A stretch of DNA of 64,000 nt, taken from contig NZ_CP127389.1 of NCBI RefSeq assembly GCF_030271835.1, positions 3,012,001 to 3,076,000 of the forward strand, read 5' to 3'. A program made the translations under genes and the position numbers. Under the pieces are notes generated by a model. The model was not told the origin of the DNA, ran no database searches, and saw nothing but the letters and a program-made list of their open reading frames with translations. This document shows positions 18,801 to 25,614 of this stretch, in pieces. This DNA comes from Proteus appendicitidis. Lineage in GTDB: Bacteria; Pseudomonadota; Gammaproteobacteria; Enterobacterales; Enterobacteriaceae. The stretch's first letter is position 1, and each line of letters starts with the position of its first letter.

Positions 18801-18861
18801 TACATTGATTACTACAACAACAATACAGGCAACGCCTGTTACTATTAATCTAGTCAAGTAG
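15820..18861 (+). CDS. Chondroitin sulfate ABC exolyase (chondroitinase ABC II)
   Basis: The 1013-aa protein matches the P. vulgaris chondroitinase ABC II I remember, from the start MLIKNPLAHAMALSLCLSLP. A 23-residue signal peptide ends PSQA. The PL8 layout of ABC I is shared: a jelly-roll with NFTGWRGIAVPF, an alpha/alpha toroid with the His-Tyr centre in FHHSQHYPAY, Arg in VLSGRHP, and an acidic/Tyr segment NESYENNNRYGRY. It removes disaccharides from the ends of oligosaccharides left by ABC I. A GCAGGA ribosome site is present. Part of the 5' region of this gene is the only spacer between it and the attenuating hairpin, so there is little room for a separate promoter. Confidence 0.96.
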   Translation: MLIKNPLAHAMALSLCLSLPSQAFPSLSHETFGDIYLFESEMPNTLVTSNNNQLSLSKEHAKDGVQSLKWQYQPQATLTLNNHVNYQDDKDTATPLTFMMWIYNEKPQSSPLTLQFKQNDQVALSFDTQLNFTGWRGIAVPFHDMQGTATGKLDQLVITAPNQAGTLFFDQIIMSVPLDNRWAVPDYQVPYVNNAVNTMVSKNWSALLMYDQKFKAHYPTLNFDTDFHDDQVEMASIYQRFEYYQGINSDKKITSDMLDKNLALWEKLKLTQHPDGSITGKALDHPNRQNFMKVDGVFSEETKKALLDANMLRDVGKTLLQTAIYLRSNSLSETDRKKLEDLYLLGTRYVLEQGFTRGSGYQIITHVGYQTRELFDAWFIGRHILAKNKLLAPTQQAMMWYNATGRIFEKDNEIVDANVDILNTQLQWMIKSLLMLPDYQQRQQALVQLQNWLNKTILSSKGVAGGFKPDGSIFHHSQHYPAYAKDAFGGLAPSVYALSDSPFRLSPSAHERLKDVLLKMRIYTKETQIPVVLSGRHPTGLHKIGVAPFKWMALAGTPDGNQKLDTTLAAAYAKLDNKDSFEGIKAENEPTGAWAMNYASMAIQRRASIQAPQQSWLAIARGFSRYLVGNESYENNNRYGRYLQYGQLEIVPANLAQSGFSHAGWDWNRYPGTTTIHLPYDELEAKLNQLPSAGIEEMLLSTESYSGANTLNNNSMFAMKLHGHSKYQQQSLRANKSYFLFDNRVIALGSGIENDDKQHRTETTLFQFAVPKLKSVIINGKEVNQLGTQLTLNNADTLIDPAGNLYKLTKGQTVEFSYQKQHSLDDRNSKPTEQLFATAVISHGNAPSNATYEYAIAIESQDNKAPEYTVLQHNNQLHAVKDKITQEEGYAFFESTQLKSPQAILLSSDSPVMVMAKAQKQQLTLSIVNPDLNLYQGVEADQVDNKGNQTEVSVYSRQWLNSDSQPISSTITVKGIWKLVTPQSGVIIKHQDNNTLITTTTIQATPVTINLVK

Positions 18862-18880
18862 AATCCATAGTATTTAAATT

Positions 18881-18918
18881 AAAGAGTCTCGATATAAATT
18901 ACCGAGGCTCTTTTTTAT
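18881..18918 (+). terminator. Operon-end terminator after chondroitinase ABC II
   Basis: AAAGAGtCTCG pairs with CGAGgCTCTTT (one mismatch) across an AT-rich loop and is followed by TTTTTT. It lies 20 bp past the stop codon and closes the operon. Confidence 0.85.
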
Positions 18919-18999
18919 TATTCACACCCGTTAACGAATCAATTATTTATTTAAAATAACAAAAACAAATCGAATAATTTATTATTGACAATAAATGTG

Positions 19000-19027
19000 T
19001 TGTCTCAACTAAATATTTTGCTATTCT
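19000..19027 (+). promoter_or_regulatory. Candidate promoter of the small-peptide mRNA (unit 1; repeated in all units)
   Basis: TTGTCT and TATTCT are separated by 16 bp. Transcription would start near 19034, immediately before a 6-bp hairpin (TGCTTG 19037-19042 / CAAGCA 19056-19061) that would protect the mRNA 5' end. Equivalent sites lie 515, 1030 and 1545 bp further on. An upstream TTGACA at 18985 (TTGATA in units 2-4) is an alternative -35. Confidence 0.4.
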
Positions 19028-19078
19028 CTGTGTGGGTGCTTGGATCAATCTGGTTCAAGCATTTTGCAAAAGCCAGAA

Positions 19079-19180
19079 AGAGAAAAGCCCCGATTATGTT
19101 ATTTAACATTAACCGAGGCCGACTCAAAAACCTACAATTTGATTCTGCCTCCATTTTTATCGGAGTGCAAGAGGAAATGA
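19079..19180 (-). ncRNA. Candidate antisense (antitoxin) RNA opposing the peptide mRNA (unit 1)
   Basis: The - strand has a strong intrinsic terminator at 19119-19087: GCCTCGG pairs with the GGGGC end through a roughly 14-bp stem with one bulged A, followed by TTTTCTCTTT. About 16 bp separate a GTGACG (19214-19209) and an AAGAAT (19192-19187), a weak but possible promoter that would start an RNA near 19180, right at the peptide start codon. The product, about 100 nt, would overlap the ribosome site and carry the complement of the variable loop. No expression evidence; the terminator is the firm part. Confidence 0.5.
19129..19134. other. Hypervariable hexamer in a conserved hairpin loop (unit 1)
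   Basis: AACCTA here is replaced by TACACA at 19644-19649 and 20159-20164 and by CAAAGA at 20674-20679. The stem TCAAA / TTTGA (19124-19128 / 19138-19142) and the rest of the loop (CAA) do not vary. The block is in both the peptide mRNA leader and the opposing RNA, as expected of a kissing-loop specificity element. Confidence 0.75.
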
Positions 19181-19287
19181 AGAAATATTCTTTAATCGGG
19201 CTAATGATCGTCACTATGATAATCCCCAGTAACGTATTATTGGAGAGTACATTTTTTGTTTATTCATACCCAATAATGGATATTTAA
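19177..19287 (+). CDS. 36-aa hydrophobic peptide, candidate type I toxin (unit 1)
   Basis: The peptide starts MKKYSLIGLMIVTMI and ends YPIMDI. Two basic residues precede a single hydrophobic helix of about 25 residues, the size and shape of known small membrane toxins. The first residues faintly recall Hok proteins (KYxLLxLIVIC), but the conserved Hok Cys and tail are missing. GAGG lies close (2 bp) before the ATG. Codons 6-8 (TTA ATC GGG, 19193-19200) can pair perfectly over 8 bp with CCCGATTA at 19089-19096 upstream in the same mRNA, which could mask initiation. A longer in-frame ORF exists from a TTG at 18985, but that TTG would be in or before the promoter. Function is inferred. Confidence 0.55.
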   Translation: MKKYSLIGLMIVTMIIPSNVLLESTFFVYSYPIMDI

Positions 19288-19325
19288 TGATTCAGGTTAA
19301 TATATCTTTTAATTTATATTAATCT

Positions 19326-19360
19326 TGTGGGGGATAATTTCCCCCACAGTTTCCTTTTTC
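19326..19360 (+). terminator. First terminator of the repeat unit (unit 1; repeated)
   Basis: An 8-bp GC-rich stem (TGTGGGGG / CCCCCACA) with a 7-nt loop is followed by GTTTCCTTTTTC, 39 bp past the 36-aa ORF. Copies lie at 19841, 20356 and about 20871. It would give an mRNA of about 320 nt. Confidence 0.75.
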
Positions 19361-19395
19361 AATGATTGTGTGTTTATCTAAGCACCCTAATTTAC

Positions 19396-19434
19396 AATAA
19401 GAGGTAACAGATCACTGTTACCTCTTATTTTATT
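19396..19434 (+). terminator. Second terminator of the repeat unit (unit 1; repeated)
   Basis: A perfect 15-bp stem (AATAAGAGGTAACAG and its complement) with an ATCA loop and TTATT after it. Copies lie at 19911, 20426 and about 20940. It insulates each unit from the next. Confidence 0.8.
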
Positions 19435-19593
19435 GAGAACTCAAATTAACGAATCAATTATTTATTTAAAATAACAAAAACAAATCGAATAATTTATTAT
19501 TGATAATAAATGTGTTGTCTCAACTAAATATTTTGTTATTCTCTGTGCGGGTGCTTGGATCAATCTGGTTCAAGCATTTTGCAAAAGCCAGAA

Positions 19594-19695
19594 AGAGAAA
19601 AGCCCCGATTATGTTATTTAACATTAACCGAGGCCGACTCAAATACACACAATTTGATTCTGCCTCCATTTTTATCGGAGTGCAAGAGGAAATGA
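19594..19695 (-). ncRNA. Candidate antisense RNA (unit 2)
   Basis: Same terminator and promoter-like boxes as unit 1, shifted by 515 bp. Its loop carries the complement of TACACA. Confidence 0.5.
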
Positions 19696-19802
19696 AGAAA
19701 TATTCTTTAATCGGGCTAATGATCGTCACTATGATAATCCCCAGTAACGTATTATTGGAGAGTACATTTTTTGTTTATTCATACCCAATAATGGATATTT
19801 AA
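19692..19802 (+). CDS. 36-aa hydrophobic peptide, candidate type I toxin (unit 2)
   Basis: This copy has an amino-acid sequence identical to unit 1, with the same ribosome site and the same 8-bp long-range pairing. Keeping the peptide unchanged while the upstream loop hexamer differs (TACACA here) suggests selection on the peptide and divergence of its control element. Confidence 0.55.
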   Translation: MKKYSLIGLMIVTMIIPSNVLLESTFFVYSYPIMDI

Positions 19803-20108
19803 TGATTCAGGTTAATATATCTTTTAATTTATATTAATCTTGTGGGGGATAATTTCCCCCACAGTTTCCTTTTTCAATGATTGTGTGTTTATCTAAGCAC
19901 CCTAATTTACAATAAGAGGTAACAGATCACTGTTACCTCTTATTTTATTGAGAACTCAAATTAACGAATCAATTATTTATTTAAAATAACAAAAACAAAT
20001 CGAATAATTTATTATTGATAATAAATGTGTTGTCTCAACTAAATATTTTGTTATTCTCTGTGCGGGTGCTTGGATCAATCTGGTTCAAGCATTTTGCAAA
20101 AGCCAGAA

Positions 20109-20210
20109 AGAGAAAAGCCCCGATTATGTTATTTAACATTAACCGAGGCCGACTCAAATACACACAATTTGATTCTGCCTCCATTTTTATCGGAGTGCAA
20201 GAGGAAATGA
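20109..20210 (-). ncRNA. Candidate antisense RNA (unit 3)
   Basis: Sequence as in unit 2, so it should recognise the mRNAs of units 2 and 3 alike. Confidence 0.5.
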
Positions 20211-20317
20211 AGAAATATTCTTTAATCGGGCTAATGATCGTCACTATGATAATCCCCAGTAACGTATTATTGGAGAGTACATTTTTTGTTTATTCATACC
20301 CAATAATGGATATTTAA
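20207..20317 (+). CDS. 36-aa hydrophobic peptide, candidate type I toxin (unit 3)
   Basis: Identical in peptide to units 1 and 2. The whole unit looks identical to unit 2 including its loop hexamer TACACA, so it is the most recent duplication and its antisense RNA should be interchangeable with that of unit 2. Confidence 0.55.
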   Translation: MKKYSLIGLMIVTMIIPSNVLLESTFFVYSYPIMDI

Positions 20318-20623
20318 TGATTCAGGTTAATATATCTTTTAATTTATATTAATCTTGTGGGGGATAATTTCCCCCACAGTTTCCTTTTTCAATGATTGTG
20401 TGTTTATCTAAGCACCCTAATTTACAATAAGAGGTAACAGATCACTGTTACCTCTTATTTTATTGAGAACTCAAATTAACGAATCAATTATTTATTTAAA
20501 ATAACAAAAACAAATCGAATAATTTATTATTGATAATAAATGTGTTGTCTCAACTAAATATTTTGTTATTCTCTGTGCGGGTGCTTGGATCAATCTGGTT
20601 CAAGCATTTTGCAAAAGCCAGAA

Positions 20624-20725
20624 AGAGAAAAGCCCCGATTATGTTATTTAACATTAACCGAGGCCGACTCAAACAAAGACAATTTGATTCTGCCTCCATT
20701 TTTATCGGAGTGCAAGAGGAAATGA
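20624..20725 (-). ncRNA. Candidate antisense RNA (unit 4)
   Basis: Same terminator as the other units. The loop carries the complement of CAAAGA, and one base between the promoter-like boxes differs (G to A on the + strand). Confidence 0.5.
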
Positions 20726-20832
20726 AGAAATATTCTTTAATCGGGCTAATAATCGTCACTATGATAATCCCCAGTAACGTATTATTGGAGAGTACATTTT
20801 TTGTTTATTCATACCCAATAATGGATATTTAA
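20722..20832 (+). CDS. 36-aa hydrophobic peptide, candidate type I toxin (unit 4)
   Basis: Identical to the others except Met10 to Ile (ATG to ATA), a conservative change in the hydrophobic helix. The upstream loop hexamer is CAAAGA. Downstream, one T is lost from the loop of the first terminator hairpin without breaking the stem. Confidence 0.55.
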   Translation: MKKYSLIGLIIVTMIIPSNVLLESTFFVYSYPIMDI

Positions 20833-20987
20833 TGATTCAGGTTAATATATCTTTTAGTTTATATTAATCTTGTGGGGGATAATTCCCCCACAGTTTCCTT
20901 TTTCAATGATTGTATGTTTATCTAAGCACCCTAATTTACAATAAGAGGTAACAGATTGCTGTTACCTCTTATTATTATATTAAATAT

Positions 20988-21015
20988 AAAAAAGCCGACC
21001 CCTATTTTAGTCGGC
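20988..21015 (-). terminator. Terminator of the aga-kdu operon
   Basis: On the - strand GCCGAC pairs with GTCGGC around a 10-nt loop and is followed by TTTTTT. It lies about 85 bp after the stop codon of the GH88/105 gene. Confidence 0.85.
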
Positions 21016-21098
21016 ATCCTAGATAGGAAAATATTGCGTGAAAGGCATATAAAGCGCAAGAAAAATAACAAAGCGTCAATATCAAAGTTCTAGCAATT

Positions 21099-22160
21099 TT
21101 ATAAAAGATTTAAAACTTCACTTCCTGCTAATAAATAAGCACCCGCACCATAATCCATATTATGTTCGAACTTCACTTCACGAGGGTTAAATGCTGGAAG
21201 TTGAACCCAACCTATCATGCCATTATCATGAATACAGGTTTGTAATGCTGACCATGCTCTGTTTAATGCAGGGAAATACACCTCTTTCTCTAATATTCCC
21301 TGATTAATTCCCCATGCAAGCCCATAACAGAATAGCGCTGTTGCTGAACTTTCTGGTGCAGGAAAATTATTAGGATCGAGTAAACTGGTTCGCCAAAAAC
21401 CATCTTTATGTTGATAATCTAATATGGATGTCGCTAATTCTTTAAACAGTGCAATATAACGTTCACGTCCATGATAATCATCAGGCATATATTGAAGAAT
21501 ACGAGGAACAGAAGCTAAAACCCAACCAATACCACGGCTCCAGAATACTTTTTCACCGTTAGCTTCACGCATTTCATTTCCTTGACCATCAGGAATATAG
21601 CGATGATCGCGGTAAATTAACTTAGTTTCAGGATCACGCAAATGGTCAATCGCATCCCAATAAGCCGTGTGCATGTAATCCAAATAACGCCGTTCATTGG
21701 TAATTTCAGCCAAAGCAGCAAAACCAGGCGGTGCCATAAAGAGAGCATCACACCACCACCAGTCCTCACGACCCTGCTTAGGATCATCAAGCATGATGTC
21801 AAATGCTTTAATGGTTGGCTCAAGAATTTCAGATTGTTCAAAAAGCGGGCTTACTGCAAGGTAAGCTTGTACACAAACATGATCGTCCGCAAAACGAGCA
21901 TTAGGCCCAGTTCTAAACCCTGTATGCAACGTATAATTCAACACACCATTAAGATACTCTTCGTCTTGCGTTGCCTGCCATGCAGCACTTACGCAACTCC
22001 ATAAAACACCGCGCTCCCAATCCGTATCCTTTATAAAACGGGTTTTACCACTACGGCGGAGAACACTGCGAACTTGGTTAGCCGATTGGTAACGATACAC
22101 TCGCTTCATATTTTGCAATACGATATCTTTTTGCAAAGCCTCTGCATTAGCATGTTCCAT
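21099..22160 (-). CDS. GH88/GH105 unsaturated glucuronyl hydrolase
   Basis: An alpha6/alpha6-barrel hydrolase of about 353 aa without signal peptide, so cytoplasmic. Recognisable family segments are TDWERGVLWSCVSAAW, ARFADDHVCVQAYL, EDWWWCDALFMAPPGF (the Asp in WCDALFM is the expected catalytic acid) and FWSRGIGWVLASVPRIL. The family hydrates the C4-C5 double bond of unsaturated uronosyl sugars. Here it should release the 4-deoxy-uronate from the chondroitin disaccharide made by the lyases. I chose the Met at 22160, with GGAG 7 bp upstream, over the ORF start at 22193, which would overlap kduD. It is the last gene of the long aga-kdu operon. Confidence 0.85.
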   Translation of the reverse strand: MEHANAEALQKDIVLQNMKRVYRYQSANQVRSVLRRSGKTRFIKDTDWERGVLWSCVSAAWQATQDEEYLNGVLNYTLHTGFRTGPNARFADDHVCVQAYLAVSPLFEQSEILEPTIKAFDIMLDDPKQGREDWWWCDALFMAPPGFAALAEITNERRYLDYMHTAYWDAIDHLRDPETKLIYRDHRYIPDGQGNEMREANGEKVFWSRGIGWVLASVPRILQYMPDDYHGRERYIALFKELATSILDYQHKDGFWRTSLLDPNNFPAPESSATALFCYGLAWGINQGILEKEVYFPALNRAWSALQTCIHDNGMIGWVQLPAFNPREVKFEHNMDYGAGAYLLAGSEVLNLL

Positions 22161-22177
22161 CCTATTTCTCCATGAAA

Positions 22178-22933
22178 TTAACGAGCTAACCAACCACCAT
22201 CAACTGCAATTGTGTATCCATTAACATAATCACTGGCTTTAGAGGCTAAGAAAATCGCAGGACCTGCAACATCTTCAGGGGTTCCCCAACGTCCAGCAGG
22301 AATACGTTCTAAAATAGCGGCATTACGTGCATCATCAGCACGTAAAGCAGCCGTGTTATCTGTTGCCATATAGCCTGGAGCAATCGCATTTACATTAATA
22401 TTATATTGAGATAATTCAGTCGCTAACGCACGAGTTAACCCCATCACCGCAGATTTACTTGCTGTGTAAGAAGGCACACGAATACCACCTTGATAAGAGA
22501 GCATAGAGGCAATATTAATGATTTTGCCGCCCTCTCCTTGTTTCACAAATTGGCGAGCAACTTTTTGTGATAAGAAAAACAGTGTTTTCTGGTTAATATC
22601 GATAACATCATCCCAATCTTTTTCACTAAATTCCAAAAGATCTTCTCGACGAATAATACCTGCATTATTCACTAAAATATCAATACGCCCCATAACAGAA
22701 ACGGCTTCATCCACCAGCGCTTGTAATCCATCTTGTTTCATTAAATTTTGCGTAATGTAATGAAAACGACGCCCCAAGGCTTCGACTTGCTGACGTGTTT
22801 CGGGTGCATCTTGAATACCGACGCCTACAATATCAGCCCCAGCTTGCGCTAAACCAACGGCCATCCCTTGACCTAGCCCTGTATTACAACCCGTCACAAT
22901 GGCAACTTTGCCACTTAAATCAAATAAATTCAT
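22178..22933 (-). CDS. kduD: 2-dehydro-3-deoxy-D-gluconate 5-dehydrogenase KduD
   Basis: An SDR of 251 aa with the NAD-binding motif TGCNTGLGQG, the NNAG motif, catalytic Ser in NIASMLS and YTASK. The end VNGYTIAVDGGWLAR is typical of KduD. It reduces 2,5-diketo-3-deoxygluconate made by KduI to 2-keto-3-deoxygluconate, which KdgK then phosphorylates. It sits between kduI and the GH88/105 gene. A small hairpin with arms GATGTG / CACATC lies in the 107-bp gap before it. Confidence 0.92.
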   Translation of the reverse strand: MNLFDLSGKVAIVTGCNTGLGQGMAVGLAQAGADIVGVGIQDAPETRQQVEALGRRFHYITQNLMKQDGLQALVDEAVSVMGRIDILVNNAGIIRREDLLEFSEKDWDDVIDINQKTLFFLSQKVARQFVKQGEGGKIINIASMLSYQGGIRVPSYTASKSAVMGLTRALATELSQYNINVNAIAPGYMATDNTAALRADDARNAAILERIPAGRWGTPEDVAGPAIFLASKASDYVNGYTIAVDGGWLAR

Positions 22934-23040
22934 ATCAGTAACCTCTCAGATGTGACCTTATGGCCACATCTTTTTTATCTGTAGGGTAAGAAAAATGTGA
23001 CTATTCGTAGTTATTTCAGTAATAGTTACTTCAGTAGTAG

Positions 23041-23871
23041 CTATTTCAGATCTTTCATTGCGACATGATCCATATCGTGGAATACCTGATTTTCACCGAC
23101 CATTCCCCAAATAAAGGTATAAGATGCAGACCCCACACCCGAATGGATTGACCAACTAGGGCTAATCACCGCTTGTTCATTACGGACCACTAAATGACGG
23201 GTTTCTGTTGGCTCTCCCATATAATGGAAAACGACATTGTCATCTTTCATATCAAAATAGAGATAAACTTCCATACGGCGTTCATGGGTATGGCATGGCA
23301 TGGTATTCCATAAACTACCTGGCTCCAGAACGGTCATACCCATTGATAATTGACATGTTGGTAGAACTGAAGGGTGTAAGAATTTATAGATAGTACGAAC
23401 GTTGCAGTTTTCTACATTACCAATTTTTTCTGGCGAAGCTTGTTGTTGCGTAATTTTACGCGTTGGATAAGTATGATGAGCAGGCGCACAATTCATATAA
23501 AAACGCGCTGGCGTTTCTACAGAATCACTGGTGAACTCAACAGATTTAGCGCCCATTCCGATATAAATGGCTTCACGAGGAGCAATCTCAAACACTTCTC
23601 CATCAACGATTACTTTACCTGCACCACCAATATTAATGGCACCTAATTCACGTCTTTCCAAAAAGAAATCAACGCCTAATGCTTTACCCGCCATTAATGC
23701 TAAAGGTTGTGTTGTAGGAACAATACCGCCAACAATAATACGATCTATATGGCTATAAGTGAGATTCATTTCCCCTTCACAGAATAGGTTCTCAATCAGG
23801 AACTCCTTACGAAGCCCTTCTGTATCAAGCCTTTTAGCGTGTTCACTATGAATTGGCTGACGAATTTCCAT
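23041..23871 (-). CDS. kduI: 5-keto-4-deoxyuronate isomerase KduI
   Basis: The 276-aa cupin matches E. coli KduI (278 aa) from [19 protein letters not shown] onward, with [38 protein letters not shown] (zinc-binding His and Glu) and the end [11 protein letters not shown]. It isomerises 5-keto-4-deoxyuronate, the product of the unsaturated glucuronyl hydrolase. The open frame runs 78 codons further upstream, but that part overlaps agaA and has no family similarity. The Met at 23871 has GAGG upstream and gives the family length. Confidence 0.95.
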   Translation of the reverse strand: MEIRQPIHSEHAKRLDTEGLRKEFLIENLFCEGEMNLTYSHIDRIIVGGIVPTTQPLALMAGKALGVDFFLERRELGAINIGGAGKVIVDGEVFEIAPREAIYIGMGAKSVEFTSDSVETPARFYMNCAPAHHTYPTRKITQQQASPEKIGNVENCNVRTIYKFLHPSVLPTCQLSMGMTVLEPGSLWNTMPCHTHERRMEVYLYFDMKDDNVVFHYMGEPTETRHLVVRNEQAVISPSWSIHSGVGSASYTFIWGMVGENQVFHDMDHVAMKDLK

Positions 23872-23914
23872 TATAAATACCTCATTTTTACTGATGGGAG
23901 CATAAGCCCAAAGG

Positions 23915-25084
23915 CTATGCATTTTCCCTGGATACAGAGTAAATATGATTTCCTCTGATGAATGTATCGGTGAGATGAAAACGCTCATCCACCACAGCAA
24001 AGCTGGCTTGTCGCCCCGCTTTGATATAACCCAATTGATCGCCGATACCGAGATATTCGGCAGGAATTGCACTCGCCATTTGTACCGCTTCCCATTCAGG
24101 TACATGCGCTAGTTGCACCATATTTCGCAATGCGCTATCTAGGCTACAAGTGCTTCCCGCCAAAGAGCCGTCTGCGGTTTTTGCCTGCCCCTGAATCACA
24201 CTGACTGTTTGTGCGCCCAGTGTGTAATCACCATCAGGCAAACCGCCTGCACGCATACAATCAGTAATTAAGGCGAGCTGTTGATATCCTTTCATGCGAT
24301 ACGCCAATTGCATCATGACTGGATGTACATGAATGCCATCAGCAATAAGTTCAGCCAATACATTGTGATACAGCACTGCACCACAACATCCTGGCTCTCG
24401 ATGGTGAAGCCCTGTCATTCCGTTATATAAATGCACGCCACAATCAGCACCATGCAAAAATGCATCTGAAGTTTGCTCATAAGTCGCCGCGGTATGCGCC
24501 ACACTTGGCTTAATACCTCGCTTGACCAACCAATCAATCGCCTCCATAGAGCCTTCTGCTTCAGGAGCAACAGCAACACGCAATAGGGTATCTCCCGCAC
24601 TTTCGAGTAATGTTTCTAGCTCTGAAATTGTTGGTGCTTTGAGATATTTCACGGGGTGAGAGCCTCTATGGCGCTCTGTAAAATAAGGTCCCTCTAAAAA
24701 ACTGCCAAGTAATGATGCCCCTGATGTTTGTGGCGTTGATAAGAACGCCCGTACTTGTGATAATGCTTGGCGAATATCATTCATAGGCGCTGTTACTGTT
24801 GTACCAACCCATGCAACTACGCCTGTTTTCACAAGTGCATCCGCAATGGTTTGTAACCCTTGTTGAGTGGCATCCATTACATCAGCGCCTTCACGTCCAT
24901 GAATATGAATATCCACAAAACCGGGTAATAATGATTTCCCTTTTAGACGAATGATGGGGCAATCTGTTGGCGCTTGCGTGGTGATAGACTCAATATTTTC
25001 GCCCTCAACACAGACATAGTTGAGATAGCGAATACCTTCTGGCGTAAAAGTTCTATCTGCCAAAATAGCGTATCGTTGATTCAT
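23915..25084 (-). CDS. agaA: N-acetylgalactosamine-6-phosphate deacetylase AgaA
   Basis: An amidohydrolase of 389 aa related to NagA. Motifs are [12 protein letters not shown] (metal-binding), [20 protein letters not shown] and [17 protein letters not shown], with the catalytic Asp in [10 protein letters not shown]. It removes the acetyl group from GalNAc-6-phosphate made by the PTS. I call AgaA rather than NagA from the surrounding agaVWEF-agaS genes. The start codon overlaps the agaF stop (ATGA), so translation is coupled. kduI starts 44 bp after it. Confidence 0.88.
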   Translation of the reverse strand: MNQRYAILADRTFTPEGIRYLNYVCVEGENIESITTQAPTDCPIIRLKGKSLLPGFVDIHIHGREGADVMDATQQGLQTIADALVKTGVVAWVGTTVTAPMNDIRQALSQVRAFLSTPQTSGASLLGSFLEGPYFTERHRGSHPVKYLKAPTISELETLLESAGDTLLRVAVAPEAEGSMEAIDWLVKRGIKPSVAHTAATYEQTSDAFLHGADCGVHLYNGMTGLHHREPGCCGAVLYHNVLAELIADGIHVHPVMMQLAYRMKGYQQLALITDCMRAGGLPDGDYTLGAQTVSVIQGQAKTADGSLAGSTCSLDSALRNMVQLAHVPEWEAVQMASAIPAEYLGIGDQLGYIKAGRQASFAVVDERFHLTDTFIRGNHIYSVSRENA

Positions 25085-25515
25085 AAGCCGTCTTCTTCTT
25101 CAGCATCATTGCTGTCTATTTGGGCCAATTGCTCGCGAATATCTTGAATACTGTCTTGACCAATTTCACGCAGCGTTTGCACGAGTTCCGAGGTTGAACA
25201 TCCTTCTCGTTCAAAAGCCGCATTCACAATCATTGGTAGATTTACACCCGCTAACACTTCAACAGCCGGATTTTGCATCATAATTGCCATTGCACGATTA
25301 CAAGGGGTTCCACCGGGTAAATCCGTTAAAAAGAGATATTGCTGACATGACATTGAATCGATCGCTTCACGCATTTTTTCTTCAAGCTCATCAGGAGAGA
25401 TTGACTCAACAAAATCGATAAACGCGATATCGTCTTGTTCGCCTGCAATAGCCTTTACAGCAGAAGCCATGCCTGAGGCAAAATTAAGATGTCCAGAAAC
25501 AATAAGACCTATCAT
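25081..25515 (-). CDS. agaF: PTS EIIA component, mannose family (AgaF)
   Basis: A 144-aa soluble EIIA. The phosphorylated His is His9 in GLIVSGHLNFASG, and LFLTDLPGGTPCNRA is the conserved interface loop. It takes phosphate from HPr and passes it to the EIIB AgaV. The C-terminal acidic tail ([11 protein letters not shown]) is unremarkable. Confidence 0.88.
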   Translation of the reverse strand: MIGLIVSGHLNFASGMASAVKAIAGEQDDIAFIDFVESISPDELEEKMREAIDSMSCQQYLFLTDLPGGTPCNRAMAIMMQNPAVEVLAGVNLPMIVNAAFEREGCSTSELVQTLREIGQDSIQDIREQLAQIDSNDAEEEDGL

Positions 25516-25614
25516 GAGTGACTCCTTGCGGGCAGCAGAAGGCTCTCCTGCCCGTTTATAGCAAGTTAATAATGTATTTCGACTGACAATAACGACGGTG
25601 AAAAAGGCTCTCTG

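Larger units (their letters stand above)
18931..20973 (+). repeat. Four tandem copies of a 515-bp unit (long direct repeat array)
   Basis: Units start at 18931, 19446, 19961 and 20476. Copies 2 and 3 appear identical, and copies 1 and 4 differ at only a few sites apart from one six-base block where every copy type differs (see 19129). Each unit has the same order: a possible promoter, a 5' hairpin, a - strand terminator, a small hairpin with a hypervariable loop, a 36-aa hydrophobic ORF and two further terminator hairpins. There is no transposase and no terminal inverted repeat, so it is not an insertion sequence. The plan resembles the E. coli Ldr/Rdl long direct repeats and Ibs/Sib arrays, which are type I toxin-antitoxin genes. 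Confidence 0.95.

Noticed and set aside
19177..19287. Assignment of the 36-aa peptide to the Hok family.
   Set aside because: Only the first dozen residues show a loose resemblance; the conserved Hok Cys and C-terminal tail are absent, so I keep it as unassigned.
19005..20759. Four 69-aa frames on the - strand of the same repeats.
   Set aside because: They run across a strong - strand terminator and lack a ribosome site; their sequence is a shadow of the conserved + strand unit.
18985..20832. Four 100-aa frames starting at TTG (18985, 19500, 20015, 20530) in the tandem repeats.
   Set aside because: The TTG is part of a promoter-like box and has no ribosome site. The variable hexamer falls inside the frame. 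The last 36 codons with their own ATG and GAGG explain the conservation better.
18931..20973. The 515-bp repeats as an insertion sequence or CRISPR array.
   Set aside because: There is no transposase, no terminal inverted repeats and no spacer/repeat alternation. Units abut exactly.
23872..24105. A 78-residue N-terminal extension of KduI.
   Set aside because: It overlaps agaA, lacks similarity to KduI and has a poor start. The Met at 23871 gives the family length and a ribosome site.
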